DNA from: CBDCGJ01 sp965238305 | GTDB lineage: Bacteria; Pseudomonadota; Alphaproteobacteria; GCA-2731375 | Assembly: GCA_965238305.1 (NCBI GenBank) | Contig: CBDEHK010000001.1 | Span: forward strand, 930,001 to 994,000 | Length of the DNA stretch: 64,000 bases | Reading direction: 5' to 3' | Shown here: positions 1 to 8,211 of the stretch, one piece after another | Layout: each line of letters begins with the position of its first letter | Position numbering within the stretch: position 1 is the stretch's first letter | Notes under the pieces: model-generated | What the model was told of the DNA's origin: nothing | The model's database searches: none | The model's input: only the letters and a program-made list of their open reading frames with translations | Position numbers and translations under genes: made by a program

Positions 1-1
1 T

Positions 2-160
2 GCAGCATTAAGCGAGGAATTTCATCGCAGTTCGGCTGTCATGTACCGATCTTTGCGCGCCGCGATCGGAGAAACAGCGGCGGCACTAACGTCGGCAGAT
101 CGAAAGAAGTATTTCACCAGTGGCTTCAAAAAACGCCATCGTAAGAAAAAGAAGGACTAA
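2..160 (+). CDS. C-terminal end of an unidentified protein, cut by the window start
   Basis: An open frame runs from the window edge to TAA at 158-160, giving 52 residues without a start. The visible part is a helical stretch followed by a very basic tail (KKRHRKKKKD). The next gene encodes a secreted Gly/His-rich protein, so this could be the end of a periplasmic helical sensor of the Spy/CnrR type. That is only a guess from context; no diagnostic motif is visible. Confidence 0.45.
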   Translation, partial: AALSEEFHRSSAVMYRSLRAAIGETAAALTSADRKKYFTSGFKKRHRKKKKD

Positions 161-212
161 TTTTTCGACGGAAATCTTTCCGTGCGACGTTTGAAGATGT
201 GTTGGAGGGGTC

Positions 213-686
213 ATGACCGACAAAACGGGAGTAGACAAAATGACTCGTACAAAAAAACTGACAGTTTCTCTTATCGCCATGGTGTTGGCAGGCGGTGTAT
301 TCGCAAGCGGTGCGTCCGCGCATGGCAAGAACAAACATTCAAAGCCGGCCTACAACAAGCATGCGGCGCCGTATCATAATGGAAATTCAAATGGTTATCG
401 CCATAATGGTCGCGGTCGGGGCAATAACAACTGGTATCCTGGCCATTCTAATCAGGTAAAGTTGTATGGCTGGCCTCCGGTCGGGCAGGGCTACAAACGA
501 GGTTATGGGCACAAAAAAGGATATGGCTACGGCCATAATAATCACCATGGTCGCCAAAGCCACAAACATTATGGCGGTTATAGCTATCATCGCGTCCACC
601 GCGACGCATTTAAATGGGCGGCGATTACCGCCATCACGCTAGGTGTGATCAATCATATCGGCCATACGCATCAACATAGCCGATAA
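213..686 (+). CDS. Secreted Gly/His/Tyr/Asn-rich protein of unknown function
   Basis: 157 residues. An N-terminal signal peptide (about residues 10-36, hydrophobic core then ASGASA) precedes a low-complexity region rich in His, Gly, Asn and Tyr, and a short hydrophobic segment near the C-terminus (about 132-145). ATG 213 is favoured because GGAGGGG lies just upstream; an internal ATG at 240 would give a more typical signal peptide length. The many histidines suggest metal binding or an envelope role, but I recognise no family. It follows the partial gene at 2-160 by about 50 bases on the same strand. Confidence 0.65.
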   Translation: MTDKTGVDKMTRTKKLTVSLIAMVLAGGVFASGASAHGKNKHSKPAYNKHAAPYHNGNSNGYRHNGRGRGNNNWYPGHSNQVKLYGWPPVGQGYKRGYGHKKGYGYGHNNHHGRQSHKHYGGYSYHRVHRDAFKWAAITAITLGVINHIGHTHQHSR

Positions 687-713
687 AATTTTCGCGGACT
701 TCTCAACTTAAGC

Positions 714-1208
714 CTAGTCCTTTGTTGGCGCTGCGTGGCCGGATTGATGATCTTTCATCGGGCCTGCGGCGCCGATTTTCATGATTTTGACCATCACCGG
801 AATTTTACCGGCATTCTCAAAAACCAAAGGCATGGGGAACATCTCCCCTTCCTTTAACGGGGACTTCAGCTTCATCAACATGACGTGCAGGCCGCCAGGT
901 TTGAAAGTGACTTTGCCGCCGCTCGCAATTTCGATGGGTCCGGCCGGACGCATTTTCATGACCCCACTTTCATGTTTGTGCATATGCACTTCGGCCCGCG
1001 CGGATATGTTTGTTTCGATCCCTATCAGGTGGTCGCTTGCGCCCTGATTAGCAATCGTCACATAGGCCGCGCCATTTGGTGAATTACCCGGCGTTGCCCG
1101 GGCCCAGGCTGTTTCTACAATCAAGCTGCCAGCGTCGGCTGTCGTGACCAGGAATAGAACCGCTGTGACCAATAGTGGCGCAAAACAACGGCATAGTTTA
1201 TTGAACAT
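714..1208 (-). CDS. Periplasmic copper chaperone PCuAC family
   Basis: 164 residues with a signal peptide (core LLVTAVLFLVTTADA). The family binds Cu(I) and delivers it to the CuA or CuB sites of cytochrome oxidase. The family pattern of a His/Met cluster, a Met about ten residues on, and a distal HxM is present: HMHKHESGVMKM, then GLHVMLMKL about 22 residues later. The C-terminal tail adds further His and Met residues. The start at 1208 is chosen because it places the signal peptide at the N-terminus; the frame stays open further upstream without signal-like sequence. It is divergent from the acetyltransferase at 1336. A SCO1-type protein lies far away at 62.8 kb. Confidence 0.85.
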   Translation of the reverse strand: MFNKLCRCFAPLLVTAVLFLVTTADAGSLIVETAWARATPGNSPNGAAYVTIANQGASDHLIGIETNISARAEVHMHKHESGVMKMRPAGPIEIASGGKVTFKPGGLHVMLMKLKSPLKEGEMFPMPLVFENAGKIPVMVKIMKIGAAGPMKDHQSGHAAPTKD

Positions 1209-1335
1209 TTTGGGTCTCCGACCGGCTGGCAATAATGGCGAATAAAACTGGGATGTCTTTTGTTTGAATGATCGAGAGACTATAAACGATATTTGAATTC
1301 GTACCCAGAAGCAGAATGTCGCAGGGGGAAACATT

Positions 1336-1797
1336 ATGGCGCCACTTGTGAAAATCTTTGTCCCCCAAACCGCGGCCGAGTTGGTGTCGGTGCAAGAGCT
1401 GTTTGCGGACTATGTGGCCTCTCTTACCATTGATCTGGAATTCCAAAACTATCAGGCAGAAAAGGTGGGGTTTCCGCATGTTTACAAGCTTCTTCTTGCG
1501 GCGTCTGTTGATGGTGAGATCGAGGCGGCGGTGGCGATGAAACAGCTCAATCTCGAAATATGTGAGATGAAACGACTTTATTGCCGGCCGGAATGTCGCA
1601 GCCTCGGCCTCGGTCGTCGCCTGGCCGCAGCCTTGATCGTCAAAGCCCGCCAGATGGGTTTCCGTCAGATGTATCTCGATACCTTCGACGATATGGCAGC
1701 AGCTCTGGCGTTATACCGCAAACTTGGTTTTGCAGAAATACCGGCTTATTACGACAATCCTCATCCAGGCGCCCATTTCATGGCATTGACCTTATAA
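1336..1797 (+). CDS. GNAT family N-acetyltransferase
   Basis: 153 residues covering a complete GNAT fold. Motif A, the acetyl-CoA pyrophosphate loop, reads RSLGLGRRLAAALI (about residues 85-98) and is followed by DTFDDMAAALALYRKLGF, the usual alpha4 region. The substrate is unknown. GGGGGAAAC just upstream of ATG 1336 is a good ribosome site. The gene is divergent from the PCuAC gene, leaving about 125 bases for both promoters, and convergent with the glycosyltransferase that ends at 1821. Confidence 0.85.
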   Translation: MAPLVKIFVPQTAAELVSVQELFADYVASLTIDLEFQNYQAEKVGFPHVYKLLLAASVDGEIEAAVAMKQLNLEICEMKRLYCRPECRSLGLGRRLAAALIVKARQMGFRQMYLDTFDDMAAALALYRKLGFAEIPAYYDNPHPGAHFMALTL

Positions 1798-1820
1798 CGA
1801 TCAGCGGGTATTCGGCGCGT

Positions 1821-3527
1821 CTAGTCCTCATCCACCCGTTCAATCAGGCCCATTTTCAGCAACCAACCGATCGTCCGATAAATCTTCGACGGCGCTGGAT
1901 TGCCGCTAATGGTGGTTAATAACGCCACGACGCTCAGCGGCCCTTGGTCGGCCACCGTCGTCAGCATCTGTTGGCATTCCTCTTCACTAACAAGGCCGTT
2001 ATTGCCGAGACTGGTGAGTTTGTGCTGTCGCAATGTTGCCAGATCAGGCACCACCTCGAGGCGACCAACACGGAGCCGCAGGTTATTGTTCAGTCGGGCT
2101 GTCGGATAGGTGTCAAAAAGCTGGAAAGGATCGGGGCGCGATGGATGGCCTTGTAAGGCCGGATTGGCATCAATCGCCGGCCCGTCCCGGTGGCGGCGAT
2201 CACTCATTTCCTGCCACAGATTTTGATAGCTTGCGATCACATGTCGCCAATCAAAGATATCGCGCGCCCGTTGTTTGCCAGCGGCGCCCATTTTTCGACG
2301 TAGAGCCGGATTTTCAATTAAGGCGACAAGGGCATCTCTGGTTTTGGCAATATCAACCGCCGTGCTGATCGATGCGTGGCCGATATAATGGTCGTAGTTC
2401 ATGACATCCAGCGCATGTTGCTGGGCCAGAACCTGGCCGCTGCCGTCTGGTGGTGTCAGCGTTGGGATCGCGAAGCCGTCGACGCCTTGACGCATGGTGT
2501 CGCGATAGCCATCCCAATCGCTCACCACGAGCGGTAATCCGGCGGCCATTGCTTCGATTGGCGTGAGGCCGAAAGTTTCCTGCACATTGTCGACCAGGGA
2601 ACAGAAAATATCGGCTGCCGCCCAACTGCAGGCGCGGCTATTTTCTAGTTTGCCATCCGCAAAGATGACGTTAACCGAAGGGGCAAAATCCCGTGCCCCG
2701 TCTTTAAAGGCCTGTTCGATACCGTCGGTACTGAACCAACCGGTCTGCACCAGATGAATGTTTTTGCCGGTTTGCCGGCTGGCTTGCTCGAGCGCCAAAT
2801 ACATCGGATAGGGGTTGGCTTTGGCATGGAAACTTAGCCGGCCTAGAAACAAGACGACGATGTCGTCGTCGCCGATATTGTGCTGGCGGCGGAAATCTTG
2901 TCTTTGCTGGGCCCGTTTTTTGGTGTCGGCGAAGGCGTCGCAATCGACCCCTAAAGGGATCACCGGCAGCATCGGTTTGGGCACTTTTGTCGCCCCCAGG
3001 CGTTCCGCCAAATAGGGCGTCCAGCGGTCGTATATATTTTCCACCGTTTGTTTCACGCAAATGGAGGTGCAGATCAAAGCGTCCCAGGGATAAACGGGCG
3101 CCAGTGGCAAGGCGCCAAAACTATCCATTACAGAATGGGAAGCGGTAGTGTGGGTGATGCCGCAGATGCTGAATGAACTGGCGCCAAAAAACTGGCGCTG
3201 CCAGGCCCATTTTGGTAGCCCCGGATCATACGTCATCAAACAGCCAGGTTCGCTGACTTGATCCAAACGATGGGGCCGAATCCAATTGACTTTAACTTGA
3301 TCGGCATTGCCGCGGGCTTGGGATAATTGCTTGCCGAATTCCTGAGCCGCTTCGCGGGACGGGGAGAGTGCGAAATAACGTTCGATTTCGCCATGGCGCC
3401 CTAAAGCTTTGACAAATGCCTCGCCCGCCGACTGCCGGCCCATCAATTTGCCGCGTTCGCGGCTAAATTCCGTTGGCAGGTAATAGATCGCCGCGTTGTT
3501 TTTTGTTCGATCTTCAGCGGTCATCAT
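1821..3527 (-). CDS. Family 4 glycosyltransferase with an extra C-terminal domain
   Basis: About 568 residues. The GT-B retaining core shows the nucleotide-sugar region near residue 235 (VLFLGRLSFHAKANPYP) and the E-x7-E motif in VQETFGLTPIEAMAAG, followed by LVVSDWDGYRDT. The C-terminal 100 residues extend beyond a usual GT4 enzyme and look like a small helical, winged-helix-like domain (about 490-568), an unusual addition. TTG 3530, ATG 3527 and ATG 3524 are all possible starts; AGAGGA sits suitably upstream. It probably transfers a sugar to an envelope glycan or lipid, but donor and acceptor cannot be read from the sequence. Confidence 0.8.
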   Translation of the reverse strand: MMTAEDRTKNNAAIYYLPTEFSRERGKLMGRQSAGEAFVKALGRHGEIERYFALSPSREAAQEFGKQLSQARGNADQVKVNWIRPHRLDQVSEPGCLMTYDPGLPKWAWQRQFFGASSFSICGITHTTASHSVMDSFGALPLAPVYPWDALICTSICVKQTVENIYDRWTPYLAERLGATKVPKPMLPVIPLGVDCDAFADTKKRAQQRQDFRRQHNIGDDDIVVLFLGRLSFHAKANPYPMYLALEQASRQTGKNIHLVQTGWFSTDGIEQAFKDGARDFAPSVNVIFADGKLENSRACSWAAADIFCSLVDNVQETFGLTPIEAMAAGLPLVVSDWDGYRDTMRQGVDGFAIPTLTPPDGSGQVLAQQHALDVMNYDHYIGHASISTAVDIAKTRDALVALIENPALRRKMGAAGKQRARDIFDWRHVIASYQNLWQEMSDRRHRDGPAIDANPALQGHPSRPDPFQLFDTYPTARLNNNLRLRVGRLEVVPDLATLRQHKLTSLGNNGLVSEEECQQMLTTVADQGPLSVVALLTTISGNPAPSKIYRTIGWLLKMGLIERVDED

Positions 3528-3602
3528 CAAGCCTGTGTCCTCTACGCCCTACGTGCTAGACACAGATAATTCATTCCGCTTCTAAAATCACGGGATTTTC
3601 AA

Positions 3603-4688
3603 TCAGCGCCGACTAACGGCTTCGCCATCCAGGAAAAACAGCGTCTTCTTGCCGAAACCCTTGATGTCATAGTCGCCACGTTCGGTAAAAATAAAATCAT
3701 CGCGCAACAGATCACGGGTTTCTTCCGTCAGGGTGATCTGCATCGGTTCGGAATGAAACTCCATCCGTGCCGCTAGGTTCACGCCCGGGCCAAAAATATC
3801 ATAGACATATTTCTGTACACCCACGATCGACCCGATCATCGACCCGGTATTGATGCCGATGCGGCACTGCCAGGGTTCCGGATGCGCGATGTTGCGACGC
3901 TCAATATAGCGTTTCATACGTAGGGCTACTTTTGCCACATTGTGGGCATGGTCCGGTGTCGGCTCCGGCAAGCCTGAGACAGCGATATATGCATCGCCAA
4001 TGGTCTTGATCCGCTCACAGCCGAATAGTTCGACAATCCGGTCAAAAGCCGAGAATATATCATTCAATTCGGCGACCAGGGTGCTGGGGTCGCGGGCGAC
4101 CGACATTTCCGTGAAATTCACGAAATCCAACATCACCACGGAAGCAGATTCGACCCGGGTTGGCGTCGTGGTGCCAAAATCCTTCATCTCTTCATAAACC
4201 GATTTTGGCATGACGTTGAGCAGCAGGCGTTCGACACGCTCCTTCTCTCGTTCCAACTCACGGGTGTGTTTTTCGGACATGCTGGCATAGGACTGCAGCA
4301 TATATTCCGCTTCCTTGATTTTAGTGATGTCAAAACATTCGACCAGTATCATGGTGACATCGCCGAGCGTTAGATTACGCATTTCGACGCGAATTGGGGT
4401 CGAGCGCGCGCCGTCTTTGATTTCGCGTTCAAATTTGTAAGGCCGGTTTTTACTCAGTCGATCTATCGCCCGCATATCTTCAAACTTGCTGATCCGCCGA
4501 TCCAAGATTTCGTCCTGATCCGACAGGGTCGGGAACCATTGAAAGAACTTGCCGTTTTCGCTGATTATCTTCCAGGTTTCAGGTTCAACAATAGCCACCC
4601 CGACATTCAGGCTTTGCAGGACCTGTACTGACTGCAGATCGCTACCGGGGGCTTCTGTTTCGCTATCCATGTCTACTACGTCCGTCAT
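3603..4688 (-). CDS. Class III adenylate cyclase with N-terminal PAS-like domain
   Basis: 361 residues: a PAS-like sensor (about 15-130), a helical linker (YMLQSYASMSEKHTREL, about 130-160) of the kind that drives cyclase dimerisation, then the catalytic domain (about 165-350). Metal-binding aspartates are in VVMLDFVNFT and KTIGDAYIAV. Lys in RIKTIGD and Asp in YDIFGPGVNLAARM are the adenine-selecting pair, and Asn and Arg of the latter are the transition-state residues, so cAMP is the expected product. ATG 4688 has GAAGAGG just upstream and is preferred over ATG 4712 or 4727. A truncated globin gene lies 48 bases upstream on the same strand, suggesting a heme-sensing input or a shared redox/NO response. 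Confidence 0.88.
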   Translation of the reverse strand: MTDVVDMDSETEAPGSDLQSVQVLQSLNVGVAIVEPETWKIISENGKFFQWFPTLSDQDEILDRRISKFEDMRAIDRLSKNRPYKFEREIKDGARSTPIRVEMRNLTLGDVTMILVECFDITKIKEAEYMLQSYASMSEKHTRELEREKERVERLLLNVMPKSVYEEMKDFGTTTPTRVESASVVMLDFVNFTEMSVARDPSTLVAELNDIFSAFDRIVELFGCERIKTIGDAYIAVSGLPEPTPDHAHNVAKVALRMKRYIERRNIAHPEPWQCRIGINTGSMIGSIVGVQKYVYDIFGPGVNLAARMEFHSEPMQITLTEETRDLLRDDFIFTERGDYDIKGFGKKTLFFLDGEAVSRR

Positions 4689-4736
4689 CACTGCCTCTTC
4701 CATACCGTAAGCTGTTGCGCCGCGCATTGTTGCCGA

Positions 4737-5096
4737 TTATTGCGAGATTACATAGCGGCTTCGTGCAACTAGTTCTTGTTCAACAGCCCGGATGTCATCT
4801 TCGTCGAAATCGAAGTCTTCCAAAGTTTCGCGGAATAGCTCCGCCATTTCGGAAAATGCGTTTTCGTCAATATTTAGCTGCGCATGCACGCGCTTCAATT
4901 CCGCGTCTGAATAACTCGCTGGACCGCCCATCAAAGAAGCAATGAACTTGGTTTGATGGTCGATGACGCGCTGCATATTGGCGGTTGCAAAATAGGGCGA
5001 TAAAATATCCGAATCCAATGCTTTGTCATAGAAGGCGGAGACCACCCGACTAACGCTGACAAAGCCTCCGTATCTTTCAAACATGCTTGCATTCAT
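4737..5096 (-). CDS. Truncated hemoglobin, group I-like
   Basis: 119 residues, the size of a 2-on-2 globin. Visible landmarks are the N-terminal MFERYGG, the FY pair of the B helix (VSAFYDKAL, Tyr B10), the E-F region ending in LMGGPASYSD, and the proximal-type His in KRVHAQL. Such globins bind O2 or NO. ATG 5096 has GGAGA six bases upstream and is preferred over TTG 5108. The acidic C-terminal helix (DFDFDEDD) is a little unusual. It is immediately upstream of, and probably co-transcribed with, the PAS-adenylate cyclase. Confidence 0.85.
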   Translation of the reverse strand: MNASMFERYGGFVSVSRVVSAFYDKALDSDILSPYFATANMQRVIDHQTKFIASLMGGPASYSDAELKRVHAQLNIDENAFSEMAELFRETLEDFDFDEDDIRAVEQELVARSRYVISQ

Positions 5097-5288
5097 AGTG
5101 TTCTCCAACTCGGGTTATATTTAATAAAAAAGCGGGCCCGGGACAGTCGTTCAATCGACAAGACCGTTGGCAACCAAATAGATCGCGAACGCCAAGCATT
5201 CGGGTCCACCGGAATTGCTTTTCGCGACTGCCCCAGGCACCGTCATTTTGCTGAATATCTTTGCCCTTCTTCACGTGACTTACGATAT

Positions 5289-6224
5289 TTAGCAAAAATC
5301 TATAGAAACTTCTTCGATTTTCTCGATCCCCTTCGGATCCAGCATGGCGACGGTCGCCAAAAAATTTTCATGTGTCATCCCAGCGCCTAAAAATGCCCAC
5401 CGGCTGGCCTGTGTCTGTACCGCCATCAACTCTTTTCGCTCATGATTGGGGAGCTGCCGCCGGGATATGTTTTCCAGTGTCTGAATGTCCAGCTCGACCT
5501 GGCGCACCAAGACCGCGTCGAAATGTCGAATGAGGCCAAGATATTCGTCGATGGCATGGGTAATTTCCGATTTCGTACAATGTTTTGCCAATGTCTCAAT
5601 AATCAAAGTGTCTAGTTTGGCATGCTGCGCTTCTTCAAGCCAATGCGCCTTCAGCATTTCTTTGAACACCGGATCCATCTGATTTTCGTCGCGGACGCTT
5701 TCGGTGTAGTGGGTTTGTGATAACCACTCGATGTGCAGGATCGTCAGACAAACCGCCAGCGGATGATGTGTGAGGACAAGCAAGCGCAATTCTTCGGCCG
5801 AGACGGCGAGCGAAAACGAGACAGGAAAAGCCTTTTCAATTACGGCTTGGAAGGTATTGAATAGCTGAATATGTTTAGCTTCGTTATTGGCGAAAGCTAA
5901 AATCGCGCGGGTTCGGTTATCGTCACCGGTCAAGCGACTTCTTGCGTGATCGAGGATGAATGGCAGGATAAATTCTTCGACCATGGCGAAGTAGCTGACA
6001 TAAGCGTACCCTCGAATTTGGTTCAGCCAACGTTTTTCCTGATCGTTCAAGCAAGAGACGATGTCGGTCCGGACCAAGATTTCGGGCAGAAACGGTCGAT
6101 CGAAATCAAGCTGTTTTTTGCCACCGATCAAATCTTCAATTTTCCAGGCCACTTGCACCGACCCGGAAAGAGCTGATTCATAGGAATAATTGTGATCGCC
6201 GGGTGAAGTGTTCAACTGCAGCAT
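5289..6224 (-). CDS. Ferritin-like diiron oxygenase-type protein
   Basis: About 311 residues, largely helical. Four carboxylate/histidine helices typical of a diiron four-helix bundle are visible: MVEEFILPFIL, FANNEAKHIQLF, HIEWLSQTHYTES and WLEEAQHAKLDTL. The E..EAKH and EEAQH pairs are the expected E-x2-H ligands. The spacing resembles AurF-like or other iron-containing redox enzymes, which hydroxylate or N-oxygenate small molecules; the substrate is unknown. ATG 6224 lacks a strong ribosome site and TTG 6272 is an alternative. It lies 180 bases downstream of nothing on its strand and is divergent from the small gene at 6501, whose promoter region lies between them. Confidence 0.7.
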   Translation of the reverse strand: MLQLNTSPGDHNYSYESALSGSVQVAWKIEDLIGGKKQLDFDRPFLPEILVRTDIVSCLNDQEKRWLNQIRGYAYVSYFAMVEEFILPFILDHARSRLTGDDNRTRAILAFANNEAKHIQLFNTFQAVIEKAFPVSFSLAVSAEELRLLVLTHHPLAVCLTILHIEWLSQTHYTESVRDENQMDPVFKEMLKAHWLEEAQHAKLDTLIIETLAKHCTKSEITHAIDEYLGLIRHFDAVLVRQVELDIQTLENISRRQLPNHERKELMAVQTQASRWAFLGAGMTHENFLATVAMLDPKGIEKIEEVSIDFC

Positions 6225-6449
6225 AAGGGCTGTCCGATCGTCTTGGTATGTTGTTCGTTGTCTGCAATTCAATATGGGGAGGCATCATGTAATACAGCGT
6301 TTGATTTTGCGTGGAAATTACGCCTTTAGCGTGGAATTTGTTCTTTGACCGGCGGAATGCACCTAGACAAATTTGCCTAGAGTCGAGTTTGCCTAGCAAG
6401 ACTTATAGGAAACGTTAAATAATTTCAAAGCCTTACGAGGAATTTCACG

Positions 6450-6466
6450 CTGGCATCGTCTTTGCT
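6450..6466 (+). promoter_or_regulatory. Sigma-54-type promoter
   Basis: CTGGCATCGTCTTTGCT contains the invariant GG and GC dinucleotides separated by exactly ten bases, with the flanking CTGGCA and TTGCT of the RpoN consensus. Transcription would start about 12 bases after the GC, near 6477, about 25-35 bases ahead of the small gene at 6501/6513. I see no obvious enhancer-binding-protein gene nearby. Confidence 0.5.
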
Positions 6467-6500
6467 TGTTGAATTGAGTGATTAATTTTATGAAAAATCC

Positions 6501-6749
6501 GTGAGGCCGCCCTTGACACAATCATCATCGATATTGGATCCGGACTGTTTAGAGCAGACGGCAAATTTGCTTTTCCAGTTTTTTGGCAATCAGGCCCCGG
6601 TCTTAGCCCGGCGCTGCGCCAGCGATCTTCGTCGCAAAGGACAGGACGAAGTTGCGAATGAATGGGAACTGGTTTCCCTAAGAGCGTTGGCATTGATCGA
6701 AACACCCGATCACTGGGCTTATTGTCAGAACTCTGGGGAGTTTAATTGA
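6501..6749 (+). CDS. Small conserved-looking hypothetical protein
   Basis: 82 residues from GTG 6501, or 78 from TTG 6513, which has GTGAGG suitably upstream. The protein is soluble and helical: a leucine-rich helix (CLEQTANLLFQFFGNQA), an Arg-rich stretch (LARRCASDLRRKGQD) and WELVSLRALALIE. I recognise no family. It follows a sigma-54-like promoter and is convergent with the AAA ATPase at 6776. Its real start is uncertain. Confidence 0.5.
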   Translation: MRPPLTQSSSILDPDCLEQTANLLFQFFGNQAPVLARRCASDLRRKGQDEVANEWELVSLRALALIETPDHWAYCQNSGEFN

Positions 6750-6775
6750 CCGCTAATCGGGCCAATCCGACCTCA

Positions 6776-8104
6776 TCAAAGATTGGCCATGGCCCGATCG
6801 ATCATTTTTTCCGACATCTCAAATTCAACGTCGTTGAACCGACTTAGTGTTTCCACCTGATTGACAATCCATTTCGGTTGAAAGCGTGCGGCTTCGGCTA
6901 TTCCGGCATCGAAATAAGTCGTATATAGGTAGTCGATTATGCCGCGAATTTGTTCTTCATTGTAGCTGGGAAGTTCCTTCGACAGGATAAACTCGAACTC
7001 TTCACGATCCGGGGGACCGAAGGTGATTTTATAGCGTATCCGTCGTCTAGTTGCGGCATCGAACAATTGATCGGTATCGAGATTAGTCGAAAACACCACA
7101 AATGCATCAAATGGTACCTGGAAGGTGCCGCCAGTTGCCAGACTAAGATAATCGTGACCTTCTTCCAACGGGATAATCCAACGATTGAGAATTTCTTCCG
7201 GCCGGATAGACTGGCGGCCGAAATCGTCAATCACAATAATGCCGCTGTTTGCTTTCAATTGGTGCGAAGCATTGTAAGTGCGGGCCATAGAATTATAGGT
7301 CAGATCCAGCATTTCAAGACTAAGCTCGCCGCCCGTAACAACGATTGGCCGGTGGCAAGCAACCCAACGTTCATCGGTGATGTCGCCGCGTTTGCCGTTC
7401 GCTTCCTCCGTCGTACTGCCAAGATCGACCATTCGATGGACGGTTGGATCGTATACCCGAATGATTTCTTCCCCGACCGTCATCGCGTAAGGGACATAAA
7501 TTGTATCGTTGTACATTTCGACGATTGACCTAGCGACCAACGACTTGCCGTTTCCCGGTGGTCCAAAAAACAGACAGGAATGGCCTTCGACGATCGCCGG
7601 TCCGATGGCGTCCAGCATGCCGTCCGAAATTGAAAGATGTTCCAGGCCGCCGCGAATTCGATTGATATCGAGATCTTCATTGCGCAAGGATTGGTGGCCA
7701 ATTTGGTTACGATAATCGGTCAAACAAACCGGCGCCGGGCCGATATAGCGGTCGAGTTCCAATTCGTCTGCTGCCGCTCTGCGGCCTATATGGCTTAACT
7801 TATAGCGCATGGTCCCGGTCGTATTACCTTCACTGCCCAGTTTATCGACATAATCCAAGTCTTCGATAAAGCGCATCGCGCGGGCCAGGACAAGCGGCGG
7901 CAATTTTAGGAACTGCGAAATATCCGGCAGCGTTTCGTGGCCAAAGGCATTCATCGTTTTCAAAATTAAGCCGGTGACCTGGCGCAGCGAAAGACCGGTA
8001 CTTTCGAAGGTCCTTGGCGCCAGGGGTATATCACTACTCTCAACCGCTTCTACGATTGTTTGCCGTTCTGGTTCGACGCCAGATTTAGGTCCAATGCTTC
8101 TCAT
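6776..8104 (-). CDS. AAA-type ATPase with N-terminal winged-helix region
   Basis: 442 residues. An N-terminal helical, winged-helix-like region (about 35-125) precedes an ATPase core: Walker A GPPGNGKS near residue 180, Walker B GIIVIDDFGRQ near 287, sensor-1 VVFSTNLD near 330 and a basic RRRIRYKI that may supply an arginine finger. The arrangement matches uncharacterised single-ring ATPases and not DnaA or NtrC types; there is no sigma-54-interaction GAFTGA loop. It stands alone, with the ABC operon ending about 100 bases upstream on the same strand. Its client is unknown. Confidence 0.7.
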   Translation of the reverse strand: MRSIGPKSGVEPERQTIVEAVESSDIPLAPRTFESTGLSLRQVTGLILKTMNAFGHETLPDISQFLKLPPLVLARAMRFIEDLDYVDKLGSEGNTTGTMRYKLSHIGRRAAADELELDRYIGPAPVCLTDYRNQIGHQSLRNEDLDINRIRGGLEHLSISDGMLDAIGPAIVEGHSCLFFGPPGNGKSLVARSIVEMYNDTIYVPYAMTVGEEIIRVYDPTVHRMVDLGSTTEEANGKRGDITDERWVACHRPIVVTGGELSLEMLDLTYNSMARTYNASHQLKANSGIIVIDDFGRQSIRPEEILNRWIIPLEEGHDYLSLATGGTFQVPFDAFVVFSTNLDTDQLFDAATRRRIRYKITFGPPDREEFEFILSKELPSYNEEQIRGIIDYLYTTYFDAGIAEAARFQPKWIVNQVETLSRFNDVEFEMSEKMIDRAMANL

Positions 8105-8211
8105 GCCACATTATGCCCAATCAAAATTGCAACTACTAATGTTTTAATCGGCGAATAGCCCGCAATCAACATCTATTCCGAAATAAGAACAATTGGCTGA
8201 TGCAGCAACGC

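Noticed and set aside
5077..5295. 72-codon minus-strand frame between the globin and diiron genes
   Set aside because: Overlaps the globin start, has no ribosome site, and its composition is not protein-like.
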